Below, in pieces: positions 22,591 to 34,862 of a stretch of DNA of 64,000 bases. Numbering within the stretch: position 1 is the first letter of the stretch; the number at the start of each line of letters is the position of its first letter. The DNA comes from Epiperipatus broadwayi (lineage: Eukaryota; Onychophora; Udeonychophora; Euonychophora; Peripatidae). The notes under the pieces are model-generated. The model saw only the letters and a list, made by a program, of their open reading frames with translations. It was not told the origin of the DNA and ran no database searches. The position numbers were made by a program, and so were the translations under genes. Location of the stretch: the NCBI GenBank assembly GCA_028023455.1, contig JAQFVV010012434.1, positions 4,162,928 through 4,226,927 of the forward strand, written 5' to 3'.

Positions 22591-25500
22591 AATAGTCTAA
22601 TATATAAAGACAAAATAAAATATCATCATCACAAACATTCAGAAAAACAATTGATTAGTTTGTTCAGAAAAGAGTTATTTTTTTGTTATCTTTATGAACC
22701 TTTTGTCCAGATAGAATAAGTTTTTACACTTCAATCTTTTCTAATATAATTTTTATTGCAAATAAAATTTCATTATTTATTAAATGTTTTTATTTATTTT
22801 TGCATTATATGTTTATAATTTTTAATTAATATTGACTAGCAATGCATTTAAATATACAGCTGCAATTGCTATACAATGTTATATTTTTGCTATTTTGCAT
22901 TTATTAATAATAAATTCAAATATTTGAACTATCACTGAATTTTATTTTTAGATAATTTACTTGAATATATATTTATTAGTAATCCTAATAAGAGGCAACA
23001 ATTTAGATCAATAATTAAAAGAATAGAATGATTTTGCTTTAGAATAATTGGTTATAGAAATTCATGTTTGATACCAGCCAGGTTTACTATCTAAACAGAA
23101 ATAAATTTTATTGACTGCATAACTGAAATCTTAAATCTTACAGATAAATAAAAGTTGTTAATATAACAGAAAAGTTCTCAAAAACAAAATAAATAAATCC
23201 AGTGTTGGTGACTATTGGTAAAATAACAGTGAATAATAGAAAATTAAGAATTCTTCAAGTAATTATATGAAAGTGCCTTCTACTTTGATTCATAAGTTAG
23301 AAAAAACATGAAAATTTTGTTTAGTTGGAAAATACAAAACTCAGTAACAGATTATCTTGATATAAATCATGTTGAATTATAAAGCTATTCTTTTAATATT
23401 ATTTTAAGAATGTCATCTATTTAAAATCTTATTTATACTTTCGATACTAAAATTTTAATTTTTTAATTTTTTGTAAACTATTATTTTATTTGTGGTGCCT
23501 TTAAGCAGAAATCTATTTGTTTATAATGTTTTAATTCACATGAATGTATAGTTCTATCTTTTTGCAGATGTAAATAAAAACTCTTTAATAGTTATAAATC
23601 ATATATATTTTAACAGATAGCTGATCTTAAAACATGTATCATATCAAAAAATGCTAGTATCTACATCAAAAAAATTATGTTCATTTCCCCATAAATTGCA
23701 TACTTAATTATCTCAAATTTACCCAATGCTTTTATCTGATAATGTTTATTTTTCTCTAGTAATATTGATATTTTCATAATTGATGGTATATTAAAGGAAA
23801 GACCAACTGTTTCAGAATGACATTTTTTAGTTTCATCTATTGTTCCTAAGTATTTGTTGCAATCAGAATAAACACAAGAATACTACTGTGCAGGTCCTTG
23901 AAACAAAATTTTTACTCTCTTCATGTTTTTAGAAATTTGAGAAATGCTTTTATTTTTACATTAAAAATATTTTTTATGCATTAGTGAAAATATATACATC
24001 CCAATGATTGTCATATGCACAACAGTTATTTCATTTTCTTTTATTATAAAGCTACCATTTTTTATACTTTGAAGATAATAAAAATGGTGAAAATTTTAGT
24101 TTACATTAGTCTAAAATGGTAAAAAGACTTATCTTTTTTTGCTGTAAATTAATATTTAAATACTATTTATTTTAATTATATTTTATTTTTTAAGTATATT
24201 ATTTTTTGGAAATGTTGTAAACTTATATGATGAAGAAGCAGGAAGTATTTTTTATAATGTGAACATTTTATGTATTCATAAACATTTTTTTCAATTCTAA
24301 AGATAGGTTTAATGAAGAATATGATAAAAAATATTTTTTTACTACATACTCTAATAAATTGAAGTGATATTTATACAACTATGACTACTTCATCATTGAA
24401 ATATAACAAATTAAATATATTGTTAATGCTGCTTCAAACATTGAAAAAATACTCAATATGTTGAATGTAATATTAAAGAATTTTCAATGTTGAACATTTT
24501 TATCAAATGTAACCAATATATTCAAAATAAAAATAGAAATATAAAATTATATATTTCACCTGCAATGTTACAACAATATCTCATATTGTTTCTAAAAAAC
24601 ATTTGTTTTATATAAATATCACTTCAAATTTGATTTTTTTATTGTAAGCATTATTTACCATATATTAAAATGTTTGTATAAAAAAAATAAAAAAATATTA
24701 ACATAAATTGCAAAATTGAAGAAATAAAATACTTTTGTTTAGAATAGCTTCTAAGATGAATCAAATAATTGTTTTCTTATAATCAGTTGTTATAATGGAA
24801 TTTATTTACTTTTTATTATTGTAAATATTAAAAACAATAAGTATTATAATATTTGTTTAAAAAAATAAAAAATATTGATCATTTGCAAAAGATGAAGAAA
24901 AATTATTTCTATTTAGAGTACAAGCAGTCTGAGATATCATTAAACCTAAAAAGAGAAACATAATATTTATATTACATGAACTAAATGCAAAATAATTTGA
25001 TTTTTTAAAAATAAAAACATACCTAGGAATATAGTGAGATGGATTACAGGTTTAATCTTAAAAAATATATAAAATTAAGGCATTCAAAAATTTATACTAT
25101 ATATCACATACTGGTTGTAGCTGTTGCAGATTAAGGATGCATGTTCCATATTCAATTATAGCACTCAGTTAAATTTATTTTGGTGTGCATGCATTTAAAT
25201 ATATGTATAATTTCCATTTTTATTTTGAGTAGAAGAATTGCTTTTGATAAAAATATTCAATACTAACAATGCTTAAAAAGTAATGTTTTCTATATTTTTT
25301 TCTATTTATAAATCAATATCGCATTTAATTTTAAGATTAAAAAGTAAATTTATTATCTTAATTTTCAATGTAAATTAATTTTCAAATATTTATTGTGAGA
25401 AGGGCTAAAATGAAAAAAATATATATAAATATAGCTATCTTTATTTATATGAGGAAAAGTTCCATTTTCGGTTATTTGCTTTAAAATATTTATACTATTA

Positions 25501-25900
25501 AAAAAATAATCAAATAATTCTTCAAAATAACATAGAAATTTTAAAACATTTTAAAATCAATATTTTGAAATATATAGCCATTAAATGAGTAATATTTTAT
25601 ATAATTAATTGCCATAAATTTATTTTTTAGACCTGATCCAGCTTTTAGACTTAAATTACCCATTCTCATTATTAATTACATGCCATCTTGCCTATCCAAA
25701 TTCAATTTTTTAATTAGAGTAAGCTCACACCTACTTTCAATTCTAAACTTTATATTTATTTTAAGCAAAATTAGCTGTAACTTAGCAATAAATTAACATT
25801 ATTAAAAATTGTGATAAATTTATCTTCAGAAATACAATCTATTATACAATCTATTATTACCACTGCAATAAACAACTGAAAAATTACATTAATATAACTT
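22591..25900. other. AT-rich intergenic sequence with one old duplication
   Basis: No gene was recognised. A degenerate direct duplication of about 115 bp with a 177-bp period lies at 24643-24757 and 24820-24933; both copies run from an attgtaa start to a ...t/ctgagat-like end. A weak box-B-like tgtttgataccagcc occurs at 23066. Confidence 0.5.
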
Positions 25901-25904
25901 AATA

Positions 25905-28210
25905 TATTATACTATTTTTCATTTTGTATGGATGCATAAAGGGCTTTTTAGTAGACTAAACAATATTTTTAAATTGTCATGGGAATCATTATTTCTAGAA
26001 TTGGTAAATGATTGCAACATGAAATTACTGTAGGAAAATTTTGAAATGATGATAAAAAGGGGTGTAAATAAAATTGTGAAATTTTCTAAAAAGAAAAACT
26101 GTATATTACAAATTCTTTCTTTAAGCAAAATTCTAAATAAAAATGAATAGTGAAGCATTTAAATGAGGATATCACATAATTGGATTATATTTTGATTAAC
26201 AGAAAATATATATTTCAAGATTGTAATGTTCTTGATAAATTCAACACAGAAGTTTGTATTAATGCAAAACTAGAAAAACAAAATTAATTAAAAAAAACAG
26301 TATTCACAGTTGATATTCTTATTTTTCAGATATATTCTAATGAATTTAAATTAGAACTTGAAAATGGTTCTAAAATATTTAGAGATTTTGAAAATGGTTC
26401 AGATTTGAATGAAACCTATAGAAAGATGTTGTAAGAAAAATATCTAGAACAAAAGAGGAACAATTTACTGCTAAATTTTTTACTAAAACAAAACAATTTA
26501 TAAAGAAAAGAAGGATTATGATAATATATAACAATAATCCATTGAGAAGAATTAAATATTTAGAGTTTTTCAAAATGGTACAAAAAATTTTCTATGAAAA
26601 TTCATAGAAAAAAAAAAGTCTCAAAAGTATAAAACAAGACCTTGATATTAGTAAAAAAAACTTATTTCTGCAATAAGAAGTAAATGTAGAACTATTACTA
26701 TGAATAGCGATGGAATAAATTATATAGCAATAAAAAAAAATCCCCTAAAATTATTAATTTTCTGAATTGGCCAATATTTTCAATAAAGAAATGAGATCTG
26801 CAATTGATTCTATGAAGAAGTAAAAAACTCCAGGTAATGATGGAATTGTAATTAATATCTTAAAACAAGCTGTTGAAATAACAGAAAAAATTCTGGTAAA
26901 ATTATATACAAAATGTTTAAAGTGATAAAGATATATTAGAAAATTAAAAGAATACAGTGCTATTATTAATATTTAAGAGTGATGATGAACATATTAAAAA
27001 TTACACTTTTCAGTCTTTTATCAATTCTATACAACTTTTTTATCAGTACATAAAATTTTTACCAAGATAATTACAGCTTGTCTGCAGCAAATTTTGAGTT
27101 TTAAGCAACCCAAAAATAACAAACTGGATTGAAGTGAGGTTTAAGCACAATGAATTACATTCTAGTATGAATAGAAATTTAAAAAAGGAATAATGAAAAT
27201 GAGTTGCCATTATGCATTAAAAATTTCTAGATTATGAAAAGGTATTTAATTCCACATGCATTTCTATATTGATGAAAGCATTGAATCATCAAGATATAAA
27301 CCCAGGATATGTCATTTTCTGAAGAATATTTATGAAAAGGCAGCAACAATTGTAAGACTAGATTGTATATTCAGAAATTTAACATTGTGAAGTGTGTTTG
27401 ACAGAGTGATTCTATATCTCTAAAATGATTTACAGCAATTTTACAAAAAATACTTTGTGAAATAAAATGGAAAGCTGATGAACTAAAATTTAAGTAGTGA
27501 TTGCTTAGGTCATCTGTATTTGGCACATGGAGTAGTTGTTTATTAAAAGTAATGTTTGAGAACTTCAAAAATGTTGCAATGGTTATCAGATGAAAGTAAG
27601 AAAGTAATACTAAAGAAAAATGATAAAAAGATTAAAGCAATGTTTAATAAATTTTGCCAACAGAAGAAAATAAAGATTGATAAAGATGAGTAAGGATAAT
27701 TTAACAACCAGAAATACCTTAGGTAGATTATTAACACAGATGAAAACATAGTAGACTTAATCATAGATTTATTAGAAATAATTTGTTATTAAAAAGGAAT
27801 ATACCTATGTATTTAAAAATAAAAATAAATAATAAATATACTTAGCAATTCTCAACTTATGTATACTGACTTCAAAACACTCAATGAAATATGGAGAGGT
27901 GTATGATAAGTATAAGAAGAAGAAATAGAATGAACAAGTACTACCAACATCATTGAAAAAATTAAAAGACTGAATCTGGGCTGGTCATTGCTAAAACATA
28001 TGATAATATATATACATTTAAAATCTTAAACTGAATCCCAAGAGTATATAGAAGACCAAAAAATAATTATATATGATATGGATAAATAAAATATAAAAAA
28101 ATTTGTTAATACGATATGAAGGGGAGAGGCTAGAGATTGAAGAAAGTGGATTAAACTTGAAAAGGAGTTTATCCTGCATTGAATTAATAATATATGAAAA
28201 TGATAATATT
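25905..28210 (+). mobile_element. RTE-clade LINE, copy 2, heavily decayed
   Basis: Aligns by eye along its length with copy 1 from the late endonuclease to the 3' end. For example ttggattatattttgattaacagaaaatat at about 26180 corresponds to the same phrase near 16105. Also retained are aaaactccaggtaatgatgg (26826, RT APGNDG), GFVDYEKAFDS-type sequence near 27230, and the C-terminus ending in ctgcattgaattaataat at about 28185. No frame longer than about 40 codons survives in sense. The first third of the element is missing. Confidence 0.8.
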
Positions 28211-29629
28211 GCAAATTAAACCTCTTACTGCAGAAATAAGTAGCGAAAGGAATAATATTGTTCAGGCAATAAAGCTTTTAAATAAACAATTTGTCTTATT
28301 ACTTTAAATGGTGAAATATGTTATTCAGACATATTGAATTAGAAAATCTCTAAAATCCACTATATAGAAATTATTTACCAACTTTCATCATCAATCTTTA
28401 ATAATGAACTTTTTCAAAAAATTGTTTATACTACAATGAATGGAACAAAAGTTGGAACTGTCTTCCACATCAATTTACGTTGGATCACTTCAAGAGTAAA
28501 TGTTAAAAATTTAATAACAATTGATAAAAATTATTTCTGAATCTTTTACCATTAAATGTAGCCCCAAATTAATTGATTAAACTCTATAATTATTTTGACA
28601 TCACAAGCATTTCAAATTATTATGTATAAATTAATAAAATATTTAAATGTTTAACATGTTTGAAATACTATAAGATTATAATGCACTCTTTTAAGGAATT
28701 TAATCACTATGTGGAAATAATTTTTGCGCTGCCACTGAAATTCAGACATCCATTTATCCTATATATATATAGAAATAGTGGAATGAGCTTTTCCTATTAT
28801 ACTATTCCTAAAAATATTTGTCTCAATAGTTATACTGAAGATTTTTATGTGGAAAAGTTATGAACATATATTTTAAGAAGTATTTATATATACAGTTGCT
28901 AGATGTTAATATTACTATTACACATATGTTTTAGCTAGCTCTCAACGGCTATAAACCAGGTAGGAGAGGTCACACATGCAAAGCAATCTCAAAGTCAGAA
29001 AAATTTGGGTATGTATATATGAAAAATAGAGATAATGGGAAAATGCAACCAACATCAGAAGTAACATTTGCATGTTTAATGCCACTGGATCAACTGCTAA
29101 ATTAAAATAGTTAATAAAACATAGGCATAGTGTGTCAGGATGGTCTGAAGTTCTGTGCTGGTGGATGTTTGTGATATATTTGAGTTTAAGATGAAGACTA
29201 CATTGATATAAAAGAATGAATATATATTGTGCCAGGAACATACATCTGTCATGAAACCAAAGTTTTAATTCAGAAAAATCTTTTGAATTTACTATTCATA
29301 TATATATATATACAAGACCTTATTTTATACATTTGAAATGAACAAATAACTATACAGGTCCATTTTAGATATGGACATCAGTATCCAAAGGGAGAGAATG
29401 TAATACAAGAATAGTAATTCAAAATAACCCAGTTACATACCCTCAATAAATTCAGCTGGGGAAACAATTTCTCTTTAAGACAGAAACAAATCATCAACAA
29501 GATCAAAATGGCGCATGATAAATAAATTTATATAATTTTATTCATTAAACATTTAAAAAAAGAAAACACACACCATACACATATATAAAAAAACATGATG
29601 ATAATTAAAACCCATACAGACACATATTT
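28211..29629. other. Intergenic sequence, nothing recognised
   Basis: No family match. The portion 28930-29240 is somewhat less AT-rich than its surroundings but gives no convincing reading frame. Confidence 0.45.
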
Positions 29630-31496
29630 TTAAAAGTATTTTGCAACTTTACTCTCCGGCAACAGAAACATAACAGATCTTTACCCAGTGGCACTCGTGC
29701 CTTTTATTAAAAAAGCAAAACCACTAAACAACATTAACAGTATCCGGCCAATTTCCATGACCCCATTGCTTATCAAGATAATTGAGTCAGTCATTAAAGA
29801 TCAAATCCAAACTCAAATTCTTAGCCATATCTCATCAAACCAATACGGAAAAAAGGGATCATCAACCTCGCATGCTATGTCCAATGTAACTGCACTGTTC
29901 AATTACATCAGAGGACATCGTAAATCAAAACCTATTGCTGTCCAGCTGGATGTTGCGGCAGCATTTGATTCAGTCCAGATAAACATCCTTCTGGATATTC
30001 TGTTGGAATGCGACATTCCAGCTGGGATTGTACAGATGATCAGCAATCTGCTCAACAACAGAGAGATTTTTCTCTCTCTTGATGGCAAGATCACACCAGG
30101 TTTCAAGCCATACAAGTCGATCCCTCAAGGATCCCCGCTCAGTGCCCTTTTCTTCACAGCATACATCAACCCTCTTCTGATGGATATAGAAAAAAACCTC
30201 CCTGGAATTTTCCTTCCCTCTCTCAATAAAAGCTTCAATGTATTTGCATATATTGATGACATCATGGTTGTGCTTCCCACCATTAAATACCTTCCTAATC
30301 TCATGAACATATTAAACAGAAATACAGTGAAACTTGGCCTACAAATAAATTTTAACAAATCTTCCATTTGGAAGATAATGTCTGGTAAACAAATTAACTC
30401 TCCCTTTTCTGCAAAACCCCAAAGATACCTAGGTTTTCCAATCTACAAAACTCCAACTGCAATGGCAAGAGAGATTCAAGATGCAATCCTCCATTCAACT
30501 GAAGCCATCACCACTTCACTCTCTAGAGTATACCTTTCATTATATGGAAAGGTTGGCCTCCTCAACATGATCATAATGCCAAAAATCTCATATTATCTTC
30601 CATTTGTTAAAATGTCTAAACAGTTTCAAAATAAAATTAACCGATTATGCACCAAACTTCTCTGGAGAGGAAGGACAGTTGCTATTAGCTTGCGAGGTAT
30701 CCAACGACCACGCAGGTTCAATGGACTGTCATTCCACTCAATACAAGCAATCATTTTACAGAAAACCCACAATACTCTACATAATCTGATCCTCTCCTGT
30801 GGATACTCTAACATTATTAAAAAAGTTACACCGACAGATCGTCCTCCACCCTCTTCCAGTTCATGGATAGCATCCCTAATACAACAACTACAACTTTATA
30901 ACCCGATAACATCCTTTAACCTTAACCAAAAAATCACCTTATGGGAAGCATACAATATAATCAACTATAATCAACAACCCATTAAAACCAGCCTAAAAAT
31001 AACCAACCAAAGACTCATTACACACTTCAAAAGATGGAGTCTGGAACCCAAATTCCTTGGCTTCATCATTAAAATAAATCTTAATGCGCTACCCACGAAT
31101 TGTTTTCTTTATCACCGAAGAGGTTTTACCAGCATAGACCCTATATGTGGTCTGTGTGCTCGTGAAGATGAAACCATAGACCATATTATACACCGGTGCC
31201 CAAGACTTAAAACTCTAAAAGATATAATTATAATCAATTCCAACATAAGACCTGATATGATTTTCTCACTCGAAAATGCCATTCATAATGGGTTTTTTTC
31301 AATAATAAGGCTTTCTACCTTTGTCCTTTATTCCATATGGATAGTGAGATGCAAAAGTCTCATGGAATTACCCCTGCCACAAATCATACCATTGTTCTAT
31401 CAAAAGCTCAAAAAAATCAAGAAACGTGACCAGCTCCTTGCCTCCAGTAAAGTCTTTGCTGACACCTGGTCTTTAATTGCTCTTTCCTTTTCCTGA
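29630..31496 (+). mobile_element. 5'-truncated LINE with intact RT-to-C-terminus frame
   Basis: An uninterrupted frame enters after a stop at 29631-29633 and ends at TGA 31494-31496. It begins inside the RT domain (YPVALVPFIKKAKPLNN, then SIRPISMTPLLIKIIESVI), so the real start, endonuclease and ORF1 are missing. The GTG at 29688 is not a biological start. Codons are visibly richer in G+C than the flanks. The 3' end beyond the stop shows no clear poly(A). Confidence 0.8.
29688..31496 (+). CDS. Non-LTR reverse transcriptase, partial (602 codons)
   Basis: Residue numbers count from 29688. RT motifs: RPIS at 20-23; motif A VQLDVAAAFDSV at 85-96 with Asp 88; motif B SIPQGSPLSALFF at 144-156; motif C AYIDDIMVV at 187-195; then NFNKSSIW and YLGFPI (248-252). 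The thumb/C-terminal region reads LSLYGKVGLLNMIIMPKISY, LLWRG and RPRRFNGLSF. A zinc-binding CGLC...H..H..C motif lies at 487-504 (zf-RVT type). The LSLxGK...LNM..MPK and LLWRG phrases are most like the L1/Tx1 group, but I hold the clade loosely. In the family this protein reverse-transcribes LINE RNA at nicked DNA. No internal stop was seen, so the insertion is young or the fragment has been kept. Confidence 0.8.
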   Translation: MALVPFIKKAKPLNNINSIRPISMTPLLIKIIESVIKDQIQTQILSHISSNQYGKKGSSTSHAMSNVTALFNYIRGHRKSKPIAVQLDVAAAFDSVQINILLDILLECDIPAGIVQMISNLLNNREIFLSLDGKITPGFKPYKSIPQGSPLSALFFTAYINPLLMDIEKNLPGIFLPSLNKSFNVFAYIDDIMVVLPTIKYLPNLMNILNRNTVKLGLQINFNKSSIWKIMSGKQINSPFSAKPQRYLGFPIYKTPTAMAREIQDAILHSTEAITTSLSRVYLSLYGKVGLLNMIIMPKISYYLPFVKMSKQFQNKINRLCTKLLWRGRTVAISLRGIQRPRRFNGLSFHSIQAIILQKTHNTLHNLILSCGYSNIIKKVTPTDRPPPSSSSWIASLIQQLQLYNPITSFNLNQKITLWEAYNIINYNQQPIKTSLKITNQRLITHFKRWSLEPKFLGFIIKINLNALPTNCFLYHRRGFTSIDPICGLCAREDETIDHIIHRCPRLKTLKDIIIINSNIRPDMIFSLENAIHNGFFSIIRLSTFVLYSIWIVRCKSLMELPLPQIIPLFYQKLKKIKKRDQLLASSKVFADTWSLIALSFS

Positions 31497-34400
31497 TTAT
31501 CAATTCCCACCTACCCAGCATTATAGAATAGTCATTTATAAAAGAAAATATTCATGTTTATATTAAAAATGCTAATACCATTAAACAAGTTCTTTGAATC
31601 TCTTCACTATACCTAACCACATAAGAGTATAACATTGTGGTCTCATAACATAATCTAGCCAGATGACATATAGAACATTATATAATCATATTATTGTACA
31701 ATTTATTCATTTATTTATCCTTTATTAGTATGTAATCACTATTTATTGTTAATAAAATTTTTATTGAAATGAAATATTTTATAACAATAATAAAAGTACT
31801 CATGATGACTATATATATATATTGAAAGTTAATAGTGTAAAAAAAAAAACTAATATAACTTTCTTCCTTATTATTATTAGGACTTTTTTAGAAAATAAAT
31901 ATTACCACAATATTTCTTTAATGTGAAGTATGATCATACAAAAAAAAAAACCTCTTTTACTTTAAAATAAGGAAACTTTTATTACGCCAAGGTCATTTAA
32001 TCTACTTAATTATTCAGGTTTTCCAAAGCACTTATTTTTTCTTCATATTCACAATCCTAGAGAAGCAGTACTTAATGTTTTCTTAATTGAATTTTTGTTA
32101 AAACAAAATTTTCTCTCTGTAGAATATAGACTTCCCAGATGTTTGCATTGAAATATTGATATTATAAATAGATCACATCTTTTAAATAACAATTTTCAAA
32201 AAAAACAACATAAATGATTAAATAAATAAAAAATACATTCTAGCAAGATTAATGACTAAATCATATTTCTTATAAGCAGATATTTAATTGAGGGTGACAA
32301 CAGATTTTAAACCCAGGTAAGTAATAATTTTAAGGCAGCTTCTTGGAACTCATTTCATGTTTACACTTTTTAATAAGTCATCACCTTTACTGGTTTAACC
32401 ATAGAGACAGCTCCACCTAGTTTCAGGCTTCAGGTGGGTACATGTTAAATTTAGTCTGCCATAATTTTATTTTCCATTTCTTCCAGTTTGTAAAATAATC
32501 ACAGTTCAACTTAACATATGATTTTTATCAAAATTACCCGTGTATATTCTCCACTAAAGCTTTACTAGGAATCAATTATATCCAGTCAAATGTATCAGAT
32601 TTTCTCATCTGATATTTTAAATAACAAAATATTCTCCAATCTTTATTCTTACAAGCCAGTTGTGCTAAACTAACTAAAAACTAATTACTACCAAACCTTT
32701 TCCTTTTTAAAAAAAATATCACTACATGGTTTAAATCTACCCCCCCCCCTCATCTTCTCTATAATTACATCTATTCAATTAAAAGTTTTGTTATCTATAA
32801 AAGAAAATTAACATTCATTTTTTATTTTATAAATAAATCTTTTTCAATATCAATGTATAGATTAGTGTTAGAATTTATCTGATTCTATTGACATAAATTT
32901 CTTTCTCTTATTTAATTATTCCAATAAAATTTTTAACAATGACAATACTAAATAATCCAATTAAAATAAAATATTTTAGTCCAATATAAAAATACAACAT
33001 TCACAGATGTTTATTAGATTAACATAACTAAAATATTTAAGGATTTTAAATAAAATATTTCTTAATCTTATTGTGTAAATATTTTATTTTTTAATAAAAT
33101 AAAAGCAAAACAAACTATAAATATTACAATGCAGAATGTCTCTAGATTGAGAGTTCCATTCTAGAATTATAATATATATATACATAAATACTTAATTATA
33201 AAAATAAAAATTTTCAAATATAACCTAAACTTTCACTAAGATCATTCAAATAAGGCTAAGAGAAGTTGCATCTTTAATGAGTTAATTAATTAATCAAAAA
33301 AACGTTATGGTTAATTTATTAGGATTGTTTTGAAAGGGAAAAAATGGCATTATATTATACATATTAATTAAATGAGAAAAATGTCAGAAAATTTTTTTTG
33401 AAGAATAAAACTTTTTTCAACTTGCTAAATTATATTAGTTCATTATTAGTACTAGTAATAATTAAAAAGTACTTTTTTAAAAAAAAAAGCCCGGAAAGGA
33501 ATTTTACTCTCTTCACAGAAGGAATCTATCATTATTTTTATTGTACAAAAACATCTAAAAAAATTGCCATATCTTTGGAATAAGTATTTATTTTGAAAAA
33601 GTAAATTTATTAAAAGTTATATACAAAATATAAGTATGTATACCTTTTAAAAATGAGAAGTAACAATAAAATTAACTCATTGTTGAATTAAGAACATATT
33701 GACATCTAATTTTTAACCTAATTAGCTATTTATCACCTTACAATGTAAAAGGAATAGTATAAACCTAGAGATACTTAACTGAAATAAATTAAGAAGAAAA
33801 GAATAATGCAAAAATAAAAGTACTTCCCAATGCAGTATTTAAATAATATTTACACATTAATTATAAGACCAAAAGTATGTAATCATACTGAAGTAAATAT
33901 TACAATGTCAACTGTTTATGCTAAAAAAATTTTTGATGGGCCAATAAAACACTTTATGAAAACATCGATTAATTAAAAAAGATCAAAACAATATCATTAC
34001 ACTTCAACACGAGTTTGATATTTTTGTTATTTACTTTTTATTAAATAATTTTATAATTCAATATGTAATTCTTTTTATATTTGGATTATTTAAAAATAAT
34101 CAGCAATATAGAGGAAAATATTATTATTGATGCATTTTTAATTAAAAAAGGTAGATTATATGCAAGTAGTGAATATTAAAATACATATCAGTTTTATATA
34201 AAACTTTTAATATTAATTGAATTAGTATAGATTAATACATGTGCACAATATATCAATTTCTTTAGTTATTTTATTTAATAATTTAGGAAGAAATGAATAA
34301 CTTTTTAGCAGATTATAATTATTAACACTAGTTTTATAATTTAAAGTAACATTGTTATGTAAACTTCTTTTCTGAAAATTGCAGGTATGGATTTATTTTC

Positions 34401-34763
34401 ATCACTTAAATAATTTATTATCTTTTAAAAATCAAATTGGATTAATTGATTATTCAAAGAATTTGGGTTTGAAAATACATTATTGGCTTGATCCTTTTTT
34501 TAATGTGTGCTAAATATGTTTTTTTGAATTTTCATAATTCAAATACTCAAAGACATTTAAATTTATGTCCAAATTCTATTTCATCCATGACATTATTTGA
34601 TGCAGTTTACTAATTGAGTGCACCAGGGATAAATTGTTAATTGGAGAAGATTAAGAATGATAATTGCTTAATTTTTCCTTCTGATGCTTGGATAGAAGTA
34701 ACAAAATTGTTATTTAATGTTGTAATATTTTGCAAGTGGAATTTTATTTCATCAGAAAGTTAA
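31497..34763. other. AT-rich intergenic sequence
   Basis: No gene or recognisable element. The part at 32280-32480 is less AT-rich (ttttaaacccaggtaag; ccacctagtttcaggcttca) and may be an old SINE or other repeat, but no box pair is convincing. Confidence 0.5.
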
Positions 34764-34803
34764 TATATATGTTTAAATACTCATATCATTAAATGTATAT
34801 AAT

Positions 34804-34834
<31 letters not shown>

Positions 34835-34862
34835 GTTTAAATACTCATATCATTAAATGTAT
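34764..34862. repeat. Local duplication around a (TA)n tract
   Basis: tgtttaaatactcatatcat and attaaatgtat occur twice (about 34768 and 34833) separated by a TA microsatellite at 34811-34832. It probably arose by slippage or unequal exchange at the TA run. Confidence 0.8.
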
